From contig NZ_JACHBQ010000001.1 in assembly GCF_014200405.1 (NCBI RefSeq), positions 1,364,001 through 1,428,000 on the forward strand: a stretch of DNA of 64,000 bases, written 5' to 3'. The notes below the pieces were generated by a model. That model was not told the origin of the DNA and did no database searches. It was given only the letters and a program-made list of their open reading frames with translations. This document shows positions 7,776-16,301 of this stretch, piece by piece (within the stretch, counting starts at the first letter, position 1; each line of letters opens with the position of its first letter). The position numbers and the translations under genes are program-made. The stretch is from Cryobacterium roopkundense (GTDB lineage Bacteria > Actinomycetota > Actinomycetes > Actinomycetales > Microbacteriaceae).

Positions 7776-8384
7776 ATGAGTGCTCCCGTCGCCGTCCGAC
7801 AGCCACGTCAACGCTGGTCTGCACGGCAGGATCAACTGTTCAGCCAGCTCGTCGACCTCTTCCTCATGGAGGGCTTCTCGGACATCACCCTGGCTGCGGC
7901 CGCGAACCGACTGCACTGTTCCAAATCGACCATCTATTCCCTCGCCAGTAGTCGCGAACAACTCGTGCAGAAGGCAGTCGTCTACTTCTTCAAGGGGGCG
8001 GCCGACCGAGTGGAGCGCAAACTCGGCGGAACCGTCGACCCCACTGACCGGATCGCCGCCTACCTCCGCGCGGTCGGCGACGAGCTGCGACCGGCATCCG
8101 CTGCCTTCATCGACGACGTGGCAGCCTTTCCGCCCGCCAACGCCATCTACGAGCGCAACACCCATTTTGCCGCCGCCCGCGTGCACGAGCTGATCAGCGA
8201 GGGCGTCCGCGACGGGGCCTTCCGCGAAGTGCCCGCCGCGTTCATCGCCGAAGCCGTGTCCGCCGTCATGGTGCGTATCCAACAGCGGCATATTTCCGAG
8301 AGCACGGGTCTCACCGCGGCCCAGGCCTACGACGAATTAGCAGCCCTCGTGGTGCAGGGAATTCGAGTGTCCGACCGTGCATGA
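7776..8384 (+). CDS. TetR family transcriptional regulator
   Basis: A 202-residue protein. The N-terminal HTH spans about residues 14-60: WSARQDQLFSQLVDLFLMEG, then ITLAAAANRLHCSKSTIYSL. The remainder is the helical ligand-binding domain. ATG 7776 follows GGAAAGGCGG. It is divergent from the acyl-CoA dehydrogenase and 42 nt upstream of a marR gene in the same direction. The likely role is repression of the acyl-CoA genes with an acyl-CoA or related effector (inference). Confidence 0.88.
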   Translation: MSAPVAVRQPRQRWSARQDQLFSQLVDLFLMEGFSDITLAAAANRLHCSKSTIYSLASSREQLVQKAVVYFFKGAADRVERKLGGTVDPTDRIAAYLRAVGDELRPASAAFIDDVAAFPPANAIYERNTHFAAARVHELISEGVRDGAFREVPAAFIAEAVSAVMVRIQQRHISESTGLTAAQAYDELAALVVQGIRVSDRA

Positions 8385-8426
8385 GAAGATGAAGCCGACC
8401 ATCCCGGCCAGAGCACAGGAGAGAAC

Positions 8427-8933
8427 GTGACCCCGTCAGCCTTGCCGGTAGACCCGATAGCCGAGGCGCGTCGTCAGTGGGTGGAGCACGGCTGGGACGA
8501 TGCCGCCGACGGCATGGCCGCGGTGACCGCCATCATGCGAACCCAACAGATCATCCTGGCCCGCATCGAAGCTGTGCTCAAACCGCTCGGTGTCACGTTC
8601 GCCCGCTATGAGCTACTCACGTTGCTGAGTTTCACCCGCAACGGCGCCCTCCCCATGAATAAGGCGAGCGCGCGGTTGCAGGTGCACCCCACGAGCGTGA
8701 CCAACGCCGTCGACCGGCTGCAGGCCTCCGGATTCGTGCGTCGTGTGGCGCACCCGAGTGACGGCCGGGCAACACTCGTGGAGATCACGCCCGCCGGTCG
8801 GGCCGTTGTGCTCACGGCCACCGAACGGCTCAACTCCGAGGTTTTCGGCACCCTCGGGCTGGCACCGAGCGAGGTCGGAAGCCTGATCGGCATCCTGGCG
8901 AACTTTCGCCGGGACGCCGGCGATTTCGCCTAG
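8427..8933 (+). CDS. MarR family transcriptional regulator
   Basis: A 168-residue winged-helix protein starting at GTG 8427 after AGGAGAGAAC. The core pattern is clear: [40 protein letters not shown], and the wing [20 protein letters not shown]. Its 3' end overlaps by 4 bp the stop of the convergent enoyl-CoA hydratase. A perfect 7-2-7 palindrome upstream of that hydratase and of the acyl-CoA synthetase is a plausible target. Confidence 0.9.
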   Translation: MTPSALPVDPIAEARRQWVEHGWDDAADGMAAVTAIMRTQQIILARIEAVLKPLGVTFARYELLTLLSFTRNGALPMNKASARLQVHPTSVTNAVDRLQASGFVRRVAHPSDGRATLVEITPAGRAVVLTATERLNSEVFGTLGLAPSEVGSLIGILANFRRDAGDFA

Positions 8934-9706
8934 CGGTTCGTGAAGGCCGGCGTGCGCTTCTCCACGAAAGCGGCCATTCCCTCCTTCTGATCTTCGGTGG
9001 CGAAGGTCGAGTGGAAGAGGCGGCGCTCGAAGCGGATGCCCTCGGCAAGGGTCGTCTCGAATGCTGCGTTGACCGCTTCCTTGGCCAGCAGTGCAATGGG
9101 AAGCGAACGGGAGGCTATCGCGGTTGCCGTGGCGAGAGCATCGGCGAGCAGGTCCGCGGCGGGTACGATCCTGGCCACGAGGCCGCAGCGCTCTGCCTCC
9201 TCCGCACCCATGGTGCGTCCGGTCAGAATCATCTCCATCGCCTTGGCCTTGCCGATGGCGCGAGTCAGGCGCTGCGATCCTCCGATGCCGGGAATCACCC
9301 CCAGCTTGATTTCGGGTTGACCGAACTTCGCTGTGTCTGCGGCGAGGATGAAATCACAAAGCATCGCGAGCTCGCAGCCCCCTCCAAGCGCGTGCCCGGC
9401 GACGGCGGCGATGACTGGCGTACGCACCGCAGCGAGATCCGCCCAGCCGGCAAACCAATCGGCGGCATACATGTCCATGTAGGTTTGCGGGGCCATCTCC
9501 TTGATGTCTGCACCCGCGGCAAAGGCCCGCTCGGAGCCCGTGATGATGATCGCACCGATACGGGTGTCGCGATCCAGACTCGTTGCGGCGGCGACGACGT
9601 CGTGCATCAGGGCGTCGTTGAGGGCGTTGAGGGCTTCAGGCCGATTCAGTGTGATGACGCCGACGCGGCCGTGACGCTCAAGCAGAATATTCTCGTAGGT
9701 ACTCAT
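8930..9706 (-). CDS. enoyl-CoA hydratase/isomerase family protein
   Basis: A 258-residue crotonase-fold enzyme that hydrates 2-enoyl-CoA. The oxyanion and acyl-CoA sites are intact ([28 protein letters not shown]). Both catalytic glutamates are in their usual places, in GGGCELAML and in the [20 protein letters not shown] region, which favours true hydratase activity over other crotonase reactions. It is leftward, divergent from the acyl-CoA synthetase, with a shared palindromic site between them. With the neighbouring dehydrogenase and synthetase it forms a short acyl-CoA oxidation module. Confidence 0.88.
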   Translation of the reverse strand: MSTYENILLERHGRVGVITLNRPEALNALNDALMHDVVAAATSLDRDTRIGAIIITGSERAFAAGADIKEMAPQTYMDMYAADWFAGWADLAAVRTPVIAAVAGHALGGGCELAMLCDFILAADTAKFGQPEIKLGVIPGIGGSQRLTRAIGKAKAMEMILTGRTMGAEEAERCGLVARIVPAADLLADALATATAIASRSLPIALLAKEAVNAAFETTLAEGIRFERRLFHSTFATEDQKEGMAAFVEKRTPAFTNR

Positions 9707-9717
9707 CCGACCAACGT

Positions 9718-9733
9718 ACTAGGAAGTCCTAGT
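9718..9733. promoter_or_regulatory. perfect palindrome, candidate MarR operator
   Basis: ACTAGGAAGTCCTAGT: 7-bp arms around AG. It lies 12 bp upstream of the hydratase start codon and 100 bp upstream of the acyl-CoA synthetase. A further half-site, CCCTAGT, follows at 9737-9743. Size and symmetry fit a MarR-type dimer. Confidence 0.6.
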
Positions 9734-9833
9734 AATCCCTAGTGCTTTACGAGTAGGTTGAATCGACGACCAGTGTCGGGTGCCGCCTCACAGCCGAGGT
9801 GGGCAACCGTTCGCTTCCAGGAGATGAAACTTC

Positions 9834-11561
9834 ATGACCCACGCCTCACACACCTCCACCAGCAGCATGACCAGTACCGACAATTATCGTGCTGCGCGTG
9901 ACCAGCTCCTGCGTCTGCGCGAGGGCCATGCGCAGGCGTCCGCGGAGTTTGTGTGGCCGGATGTGGGACCGAATTTCAACTGGGCGGTGGACTGGTTCGA
10001 CGTCGTCGCTCGCGGCAACGACAACATCGCCCTGTGGATCGTCGAGGAAGACGGGAGCGAGCAGAAGATCAGCTTCGCCGAGATGTCCAGGGTGTCCGAC
10101 CAGGTCGCTACCTGGATGACGCAGCTCGGTATCAGGCACGGCGACCACGTGATGCTCATGCTCGGCAACCAGGTGGAGCTGTGGCACGCCATGCTTGCCA
10201 TCATGAAGATCGGGGCCGTCATCATGCCCACGTCGACGGTGCTCGGCGCCGCCGACCTCGAAGACCGAATCGTTCGCGGTGGCGTCGACCACGTGCTCGC
10301 GAATGCGGTGGATGCGGGTAAGTTCGACTCGATCCCCGGCACCTACTCGCGAATCTGCGTGCAGGGGAAGGCAGACGGGTGGCTGGACTTCTCCGATGCC
10401 TATCAGGTCGCACCGGAGGCGATTGTCGCTGTCGTCGGCTCCCACGATCCGTCGCTTGTGTACTTCACCTCCGGCACCACCAGCAAGCCGAAGATGGTCA
10501 TGCACACCCAAACGTCATATCCGGTGGGTCACCTGTCGACGATGTTCTGGCTGGGGCTGCGTCCAGGAGATGTGCACCTGGCCATCAGCTCGCCAGGTTG
10601 GGGCAAGCACGCCTGGAGCAGCTTCTTCTCTCCCTGGATAGCCGAGGCGACAGTGTTCGTCTTCAACTACGCGCGTTTCGACGCCACGGCCCTGCTGGCA
10701 CAGCTCGAAAGGGCTGGAGTCACCACCTTCTGTGCCCCGCCCACCGTTTGGCGCATGCTCATCCAGTCTGATCTCACGGCGAGGCCAACGGCCATGCGTG
10801 AGCTTCTCTCGGCCGGAGAGCCACTCAACCCCGAGGTGATCAAGCAGGTCGAACGGCACTGGGGCCTCACTATCCGTGACGGTTTCGGGCAAACCGAAAC
10901 GACCGCGACCATCGGCAACGCGCCCGGATCACGCCTCAAAGCCGGATCAATGGGGATGCCACTGCCTGGCGTTACGGTGCAGCTCATCGACCCGATCACG
11001 GGACAGCTCGCCGACGAGGGCGAAATCTGCCTTGACCTCTCGCTCAACCCGGCCAACGTGATGGCCGGGTACCACGGAGACCCAGTGGGAACGGCGGAGG
11101 CGACCCGCGATGGCCTCTACCACACGGGCGATGTCGCCAGTCGGGATGCCGACGGGTACATCACGTTCATCGGCCGCACGGACGACGTCTTCAAATCCTC
11201 GGACTTCAAGGTCTCGCCTTTCGAAGTCGAGAGTGTGCTGCTCGAGCACCCGGCTGTGGCTGAAGCGGCCGTTGTGCCCGCTCCTGACGAGACACGCTTG
11301 AACATTCCCAAGGCCTACATCTTCCTTGCACCGGGCTGGGAGCCCACGAGCGAAACGGCCCTCGCCGTGCTGAGCCATGCGCGCAGCAACCTTCCGCCGT
11401 ACATGCGCGTGCGACGGGTGGAATTCGCCGAGCTACCCAAGACGAGCTCCGGGAAGATCCGCCGGGTCGAGCTGCGGGCACGAGAGGATGAGGCCGCCAC
11501 GGCCGGTGCCGTGCTGCCAGATGAATGGCGGGACGACCACTTCCCGGAGCTCAAGCGGTAG
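9834..11561 (+). CDS. acyl-CoA synthetase (AMP-forming)
   Basis: A 575-residue ANL-superfamily ligase that activates a carboxylic acid as acyl-AMP and then acyl-CoA. Motifs are VYFTSGTTSKPKMVMHTQ (P-loop-like A3), FGQTETTATIGN (A5), GLYHTGDVA (A7), GRTDDVFKSSDFKVSPFEVE (hinge) and PKTSSGKIRRVELR, which holds the catalytic lysine. The overall pattern resembles medium-chain or benzoate-type ligases, but the substrate is uncertain. AGGAG lies 10 nt before the ATG. It probably starts the pathway completed by the nearby acyl-CoA dehydrogenase and enoyl-CoA hydratase. Confidence 0.88.
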   Translation: MTHASHTSTSSMTSTDNYRAARDQLLRLREGHAQASAEFVWPDVGPNFNWAVDWFDVVARGNDNIALWIVEEDGSEQKISFAEMSRVSDQVATWMTQLGIRHGDHVMLMLGNQVELWHAMLAIMKIGAVIMPTSTVLGAADLEDRIVRGGVDHVLANAVDAGKFDSIPGTYSRICVQGKADGWLDFSDAYQVAPEAIVAVVGSHDPSLVYFTSGTTSKPKMVMHTQTSYPVGHLSTMFWLGLRPGDVHLAISSPGWGKHAWSSFFSPWIAEATVFVFNYARFDATALLAQLERAGVTTFCAPPTVWRMLIQSDLTARPTAMRELLSAGEPLNPEVIKQVERHWGLTIRDGFGQTETTATIGNAPGSRLKAGSMGMPLPGVTVQLIDPITGQLADEGEICLDLSLNPANVMAGYHGDPVGTAEATRDGLYHTGDVASRDADGYITFIGRTDDVFKSSDFKVSPFEVESVLLEHPAVAEAAVVPAPDETRLNIPKAYIFLAPGWEPTSETALAVLSHARSNLPPYMRVRRVEFAELPKTSSGKIRRVELRAREDEAATAGAVLPDEWRDDHFPELKR

Positions 11562-11581
11562 GCAGTCGCCTCGAGTTGGGT

Positions 11582-12412
11582 CTAGATGCGGGCGAGGAGT
11601 TCGGCTTTCTTCACGTCGAACTCGGCGTCAGTGACGACGCCAGCATCGCGCAGCTGGCCGAGCTGCAGCAGGTGGCCGGCCGCGTTGAGGCGCGCATCCC
11701 CGAGCGCCGACGGGGCTTCGAGGATGAGCGGCGGCGTCACGGTAGGGACAGGTTCGAGAACGGCCGGTGCCGCGGGCCCGTGGCCGGCTCCCTGGGACAT
11801 GCGGTCGATCCAGGCGAGCGCGATGGCCGAGAGAATGAAGACCATATGGATAACGACCTGCCAGAGCACGCCGTCCCACGTATAGACGTTTCCGGTTATC
11901 GATTCCTCGCCGGTATCGATGACAGCCCCGCGAGCGGCGAGGTCACCGACCTCGATGAAGGTCTTGAGCAGGTGGATCGACGAGATGCCGACGATGGCCA
12001 TCGCGAGCTTCACCTTGAGCACGTTGGCGTTGACGTGCGAGAGCCACTCGGGCTGGTCGGGGTGCCCGTCGATCTTGATGCGCGAAACGAAGGTTTCGTA
12101 GCCGCCGATGATGACCATGATGAGCAGGTTTGCGATCATCACAACGTCGATCAGGCCGAGGACGGCGAGCATGATCTTGGCTTCCTCAACCTCGATTCCG
12201 TCGGGACCCGGGTGCGCCATGGAGTGCCAGACCCCCTCGCCGAGGTGCAAGAGTTCGACCATGAAGACGATCACGTAGATGATCTGCGCCACGATGAGAC
12301 CGATGTAGAGCGGCGCCTGCAACCAACGGCTGAAGAAGATCATCGTGCCGACACTTCCCACCCAACGGGACTGGGGACGGAACTGACGCGGGGTTACGGG
12401 GGATTGGCTCAC
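11582..12412 (-). CDS. UPF0114 (YqhA-like) membrane protein fused to a SHOCT domain
   Basis: A 276-residue protein. Residues about 25-190 match the YqhA/UPF0114 membrane family: SRWLQAPLYIGLIVAQIIYV, LIDVVMIANLLIMVIIGGYE, FVSRIKIDGHPDQPEWLSHV, then GISSIHLLKTFIEVGDLA, with about four helices. After a Pro/Ala-rich linker the C-terminus is a SHOCT motif (LLQLGQLRDAGVVTDAEFDV, then KKAELLARI). Bacterial YqhA proteins normally lack this tail, so SHOCT may drive oligomerisation. The start is GTG 12412, where the product begins VSQSPVTPRQF, but no strong ribosome-binding site is seen. It lies 60 nt downstream of a BTAD regulator. Confidence 0.75.
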   Translation of the reverse strand: MSQSPVTPRQFRPQSRWVGSVGTMIFFSRWLQAPLYIGLIVAQIIYVIVFMVELLHLGEGVWHSMAHPGPDGIEVEEAKIMLAVLGLIDVVMIANLLIMVIIGGYETFVSRIKIDGHPDQPEWLSHVNANVLKVKLAMAIVGISSIHLLKTFIEVGDLAARGAVIDTGEESITGNVYTWDGVLWQVVIHMVFILSAIALAWIDRMSQGAGHGPAAPAVLEPVPTVTPPLILEAPSALGDARLNAAGHLLQLGQLRDAGVVTDAEFDVKKAELLARI

Positions 12413-12472
12413 CGGGCAAGCATAGGTGAGGCCACCCTGAGCAACCGCCTTGCGGCGCACCGCCGCGAACAC

Positions 12473-13231
12473 CTACCGGGCCCGAAGGGACGCACGCCGA
12501 CCCGCCGTGGAGGTGGCGCGCCCGGCGACCGGGAGCTCGTGACTGAGCAGGGCAGCAAAGCGCGGCGAGGGCGCTACGCCGAGTTCGCGACGAAGGGTGG
12601 CGCAGAAGTCTTGATAGACCCGAACGGCCGAAGCCTGGTTGTCGGCGGCGAGGTGCGCGCGCACCAACAGGAGCTGCACGCTTTCCCGCAGTGGCTCGAT
12701 AGCCGCTGCAGCACGGGCAGCACCGAGCGCGTGTCCACTATCGCCGTGCGCGAGATAGCGCTTGGCCACAACCTCGAGGGCGTCGACTCTCTCGTGCTGG
12801 AGTAACTCCTGCTCGCAGACAACCCAGTCCTCGTACCAGCCGGGCAAGAGCTCGGCAGTACGCAGGTGTTCCATGGTCGTGCGGGGCACCACAGTGTCCC
12901 GCGAATCCATGATGGTTCCGATCAGTCGGCGCAGCCGGTGCACGTCTACAGCGACATCATCCCCCAGACGAAGCGGCTCCGTTGTGCAGAGGAGGGACGG
13001 GAGCTCATGGGAAATGCGAAAGAGACTGGCACGCAGATTGCCTGCCGCTTGTATCTCGGACCCGTCCGGCCACAGCAGGGTGGCGATGAAGTGCCGGGGC
13101 CTCACTCCCAGCAGTGCCAGGGACGTGATCACGCGTTGCTGCCGCGCGCCCACGTCCATGGCTTGGCCCTCGTGGTTCAGCTGCCAATACCCCAGCAAGG
13201 TCAGATTCCATCGGGGAACAATCGTGTGCAT
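12473..13231 (-). CDS. BTAD-domain (SARP-like) transcriptional regulator
   Basis: A 252-residue protein. The N-terminal winged-helix DNA-binding domain (about 10-100) contains LGYWQLNHEGQAMDVGARQQ and FIATLLWPDGSEIQAAGNLR. The bacterial transcriptional activation domain follows (about 120-235: LLPGWYEDWVVCEQELLQHE, LLVRAHLAADNQASAVRVYQ, LRRELGVAPSP). ATG 13231 is preceded by GAGGAGGG. SARP/BTAD proteins usually activate neighbouring genes. The only co-directional neighbour is the UPF0114-SHOCT gene, which makes it the natural candidate target. Confidence 0.82.
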   Translation of the reverse strand: MHTIVPRWNLTLLGYWQLNHEGQAMDVGARQQRVITSLALLGVRPRHFIATLLWPDGSEIQAAGNLRASLFRISHELPSLLCTTEPLRLGDDVAVDVHRLRRLIGTIMDSRDTVVPRTTMEHLRTAELLPGWYEDWVVCEQELLQHERVDALEVVAKRYLAHGDSGHALGAARAAAAIEPLRESVQLLLVRAHLAADNQASAVRVYQDFCATLRRELGVAPSPRFAALLSHELPVAGRATSTAGRRASLRAR

Positions 13232-13495
13232 CGTTGCCCTCCTCGCATTGAGTGCCGAGTAAGAAGAGTCTGGGTCTGAGCGCACGAAGGCGCTTCATAT
13301 TCGTGCGCTAGAGACAGGATGGCCAGTGGCGCGCGTCTTGTCAATGCATGAGCCGGCATCAATCTGCGCCAAAGGGCCGTGCCTCGTCTGGGGGCGGGGT
13401 CCTCGCATCTCTGCGAAGATGGCAGGGTAACGCCGCGCCCCGGCTCGACCGACCGACGCGTGTCAGACTCGCGCTCCGGCGCCGGAAGGACCTCA

Positions 13496-15034
13496 ATGTT
13501 CGACGTGTTCAGCAGCCCACTTCCCGGAATCATCGGGATGATTGTCGTGATTCTGGTCGTGGCACTTATCTACGCCCGCACCATTTACAAGAACGCCGGC
13601 CCGGATGAAGCCCTGATCATCACGGGCAAGAAGTCACGCAAGACCATCGTTGACGGTGCCACTCTGGAAGAGTCGGGCCAGCGGGTCGTACACGGGCAGG
13701 GCGTCTTCATCACGCCGTTCTTCCAGAAGGCGTTCAAGATCAGCCTCCGCAGCCGTGCGATCGAGATCACTGCCGTCGCCCAGGACCGAAACGGAATCAC
13801 CCTGTCCGTCGAAGCTGTTGCCATTGTCAAGGTCGGAGACTCGCCGAAGTCCATCCGCGCCGCGGCCCAGCGGTTCCTCGGACAGGACAAAAACATCGAT
13901 GGCTTCGCGCAGGAGGTGCTGAGCGGCTCGTTGCGATCGTCGATCGGGGCCACCGACGTGATGACCGTCATCCAAAAGCGGGACGAGCTGGGCTCTGCGG
14001 TGCTCGCGACCGCCAGGGAATCCCTCGCCAACCAGGGTCTCGACGTGGACTCCTTTGAAATCAAGGGCATCACCGACGAGAACGACTATATCCGCGACAT
14101 CGGTCGTGCCGAGCAGGCGAAGGTGCGCCGCCAGGCAGAGGTCGCCGAGCACTTCGCCAACCGCGAGTCGCAGGAAGCGCTGATCACCGCGGAACAGGCC
14201 ATCGCTGAGGCGCAGAACACTCTCGCCCTACGCCGGGCCGCTCTCCAGCTGGACACCGACAAGGCCGCCGCCGAAGCAGCAGCGTCGAAACCTCTCGCCG
14301 AGGCCAAGGCCCAACAGGCCATCGTGCAGGAGCAGGAACTCACCGCTCAGCGCCGAGCAAGCCTGCGAAAGGCCGAACTGGAGTCGGAAGTGAATGCCAT
14401 CGCCGACGCGGACGCCTACCGAATCCGCGTCACCGCGCGCGCCGCAGCCGAGGCATCCGTTGCGAAGGCGACAGCCGACCGCGACAGCCGTGTCGCGAAC
14501 GCGGAAGCTACCAGGGCGGAGGGCCAGGCAGAAGCCGACGCCATTCTCGCTCGCGGTACGGCAGAGGCGACAGCGACCCGCCTCTCGGCCGAGGCCGTGG
14601 CGCAACAGTCCGAAGCGCTCATCCAGCTGCGACTCGTGGAGATGCTGCCGAAGATTGCGCACGAACTGGCGGCGCCCATGGGCAATATCGATCAGCTCAC
14701 GGTGATTTCCACCGATGGGGCCAGCCAGCTGAGCAAGAACGTGGCGTCAGGCTTCTCGGAGGTTGATGCGGTCCTCAACTCCACCATGGGGGTCGGGATC
14801 AAGGACCTGTTGAGTGGGCTCGTCGGCGGCAGCGCGATCGGGGCTGCACTGGCCAAGACGACTCGAACGGAGTCTGTGACCGAGGACGACCGCATCGAAC
14901 CGGCCTATGCCGAAACGAACGGTCCGTCGGCCGAGGACATCGACCTTGATGTTCTCGCTGCCAACGTCGGCGCAGACGCGGCAGATGCCGCTCGCCATGC
15001 GGCCGACGGCTTCCTGGGGGGCCTGCAGAAATAG
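13496..15034 (+). CDS. flotillin-like SPFH-domain protein
   Basis: A 512-residue protein. It has one N-terminal hydrophobic segment (residues 8-25, PGIIGMIVVILVVALIYA), an SPFH/band-7 domain at about 30-215, and a long Ala/Glu/Gln-rich coiled coil at about 220-400 (repeated EAxA patterns). The C-terminal region has a Gly-rich helix (LLSGLVGGSAIGAALA). This is the flotillin architecture; such proteins organise membrane microdomains. ATG 13496 follows GGAAGGACC. It is divergent from the BTAD gene. No NfeD-type partner is adjacent. Confidence 0.88.
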   Translation: MFDVFSSPLPGIIGMIVVILVVALIYARTIYKNAGPDEALIITGKKSRKTIVDGATLEESGQRVVHGQGVFITPFFQKAFKISLRSRAIEITAVAQDRNGITLSVEAVAIVKVGDSPKSIRAAAQRFLGQDKNIDGFAQEVLSGSLRSSIGATDVMTVIQKRDELGSAVLATARESLANQGLDVDSFEIKGITDENDYIRDIGRAEQAKVRRQAEVAEHFANRESQEALITAEQAIAEAQNTLALRRAALQLDTDKAAAEAAASKPLAEAKAQQAIVQEQELTAQRRASLRKAELESEVNAIADADAYRIRVTARAAAEASVAKATADRDSRVANAEATRAEGQAEADAILARGTAEATATRLSAEAVAQQSEALIQLRLVEMLPKIAHELAAPMGNIDQLTVISTDGASQLSKNVASGFSEVDAVLNSTMGVGIKDLLSGLVGGSAIGAALAKTTRTESVTEDDRIEPAYAETNGPSAEDIDLDVLAANVGADAADAARHAADGFLGGLQK

Positions 15035-15063
15035 CCGAACGGATTTTGGGGGCAGCGGTCCGG

Positions 15064-16158
15064 CTAGCAATGTGCGGTGGCTGAGCGTTCGAAGAGAGCG
15101 ACCAGCCCCGCGCGGCCGCCCTCGTGCAAGGCGGCTCGCTGGCGCTGGGCGCCACTCCCGAGTCGCCGAAGCCGCTCCAGAAGCACTCGCACCCTGTCGC
15201 CGTCGCCCGCCTGGTCCAGAGCATGATCGACCGTGTGCAGCAGCGCAGCCACGACGTTCGCCGCGGGTTCGAGGGCGCCGGTGACGGGATTCAGCAGTCC
15301 GTCGCGCACGCCGTCTCTGGCCGCGTGCCAGAGAGACGCATCCAACAACTCCTGATCGACGTGGATCGGCGGCGTGCCGCGCTCGGCGTCCGCGAGCGCG
15401 GTTGAGACCAGAGCGCGAATAAGAGCGGTCAGAAGCAGGGTGCCGGCCGCATCCAACTGTGCATCGCACACACGCACTTCCACCGTTGGGTAGCGTTCGG
15501 CCAGTCGCGCGCTCCACCAGATCGTGTGCAGGTCATACGTTCCGCCGACGCCGACCAGGCGGCGTGTTCGACTGTCGTAATCGGCGGCGGCGGTGGTCGG
15601 CGGCGGGCAGCCCGCCGTCGGCCACCGCCGGGCATGCAGACTCCGCCAGCTGGAAAATCCAGTATCCCTGCCCTGCCAGAATGGCGAATTCACGGAGAGG
15701 GCCAGCAGTGTGGGCAGCCAGACCCGGATCCGGTTGAGCGTCTGCACGCCGGCCTCCCGGTTCGGAATGCCGACGTGCACATGGAGACCATTGATGAGGT
15801 GATCGGGAACAAGCCCGCGGAACTCTTCCCCTACCCGGTGGTAGCGCGCCGTCTCGGTGATCTCGGGCCAGCCCTCGGCCTGAAAGGGCGTACCGACGCC
15901 GGCGGCCACGGCCTGGTACTCGGTGGCGGCGGCGGCAAGACGCGACCGAAAGGTCAACAGGTCAGCCTCTGCCTGCGCCAGGTGCGTGAATACAGGGCTG
16001 GAGCGTTCAATCTGGGACGCGAGGAACTCGCGGTGCACAAAATGGGACGGCCGTGGGGTGCCGCGCAGACGGGCGAGCACCTGCGAGCCGACGTTCAGCG
16101 GGCGCAGTTGCACCCGGTCGAGGAACATGAATTCCTCCTCCAGGCCAAAGGTACGCAT
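15064..16158 (-). CDS. carboxylate-amine ligase of the GCS2/YbdK family
   Basis: A 364-residue ATP-grasp-like glutamate-cysteine ligase type 2 protein. Signatures are FGLEEEFMFLD at the start, HVHVGIPNREAG in the middle and the VEVRVCDAQLDAAGT segment. Members show weak glutamate-cysteine ligase activity; many actinobacterial paralogues are of unknown substrate. ATG 16158 has GGAGA upstream. In a mycothiol-type organism glutathione synthesis is not expected, so the physiological reaction is open. Confidence 0.82.
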   Translation of the reverse strand: MRTFGLEEEFMFLDRVQLRPLNVGSQVLARLRGTPRPSHFVHREFLASQIERSSPVFTHLAQAEADLLTFRSRLAAAATEYQAVAAGVGTPFQAEGWPEITETARYHRVGEEFRGLVPDHLINGLHVHVGIPNREAGVQTLNRIRVWLPTLLALSVNSPFWQGRDTGFSSWRSLHARRWPTAGCPPPTTAAADYDSRTRRLVGVGGTYDLHTIWWSARLAERYPTVEVRVCDAQLDAAGTLLLTALIRALVSTALADAERGTPPIHVDQELLDASLWHAARDGVRDGLLNPVTGALEPAANVVAALLHTVDHALDQAGDGDRVRVLLERLRRLGSGAQRQRAALHEGGRAGLVALFERSATAHC

Positions 16159-16301
16159 GTCGGTCTCCGTTCTGGATGGGATGGTAGCGGGTTTCCGCCC
16201 CGGGGCCGAGAAAAGATCGCGCAGATCAGTTCGGCGCGCCCCTAGCGATTGGCGAAAAGTTGATGTTCTATAGAGCGCACGAAAGGGACAAAGGAGCAAC
16301 C

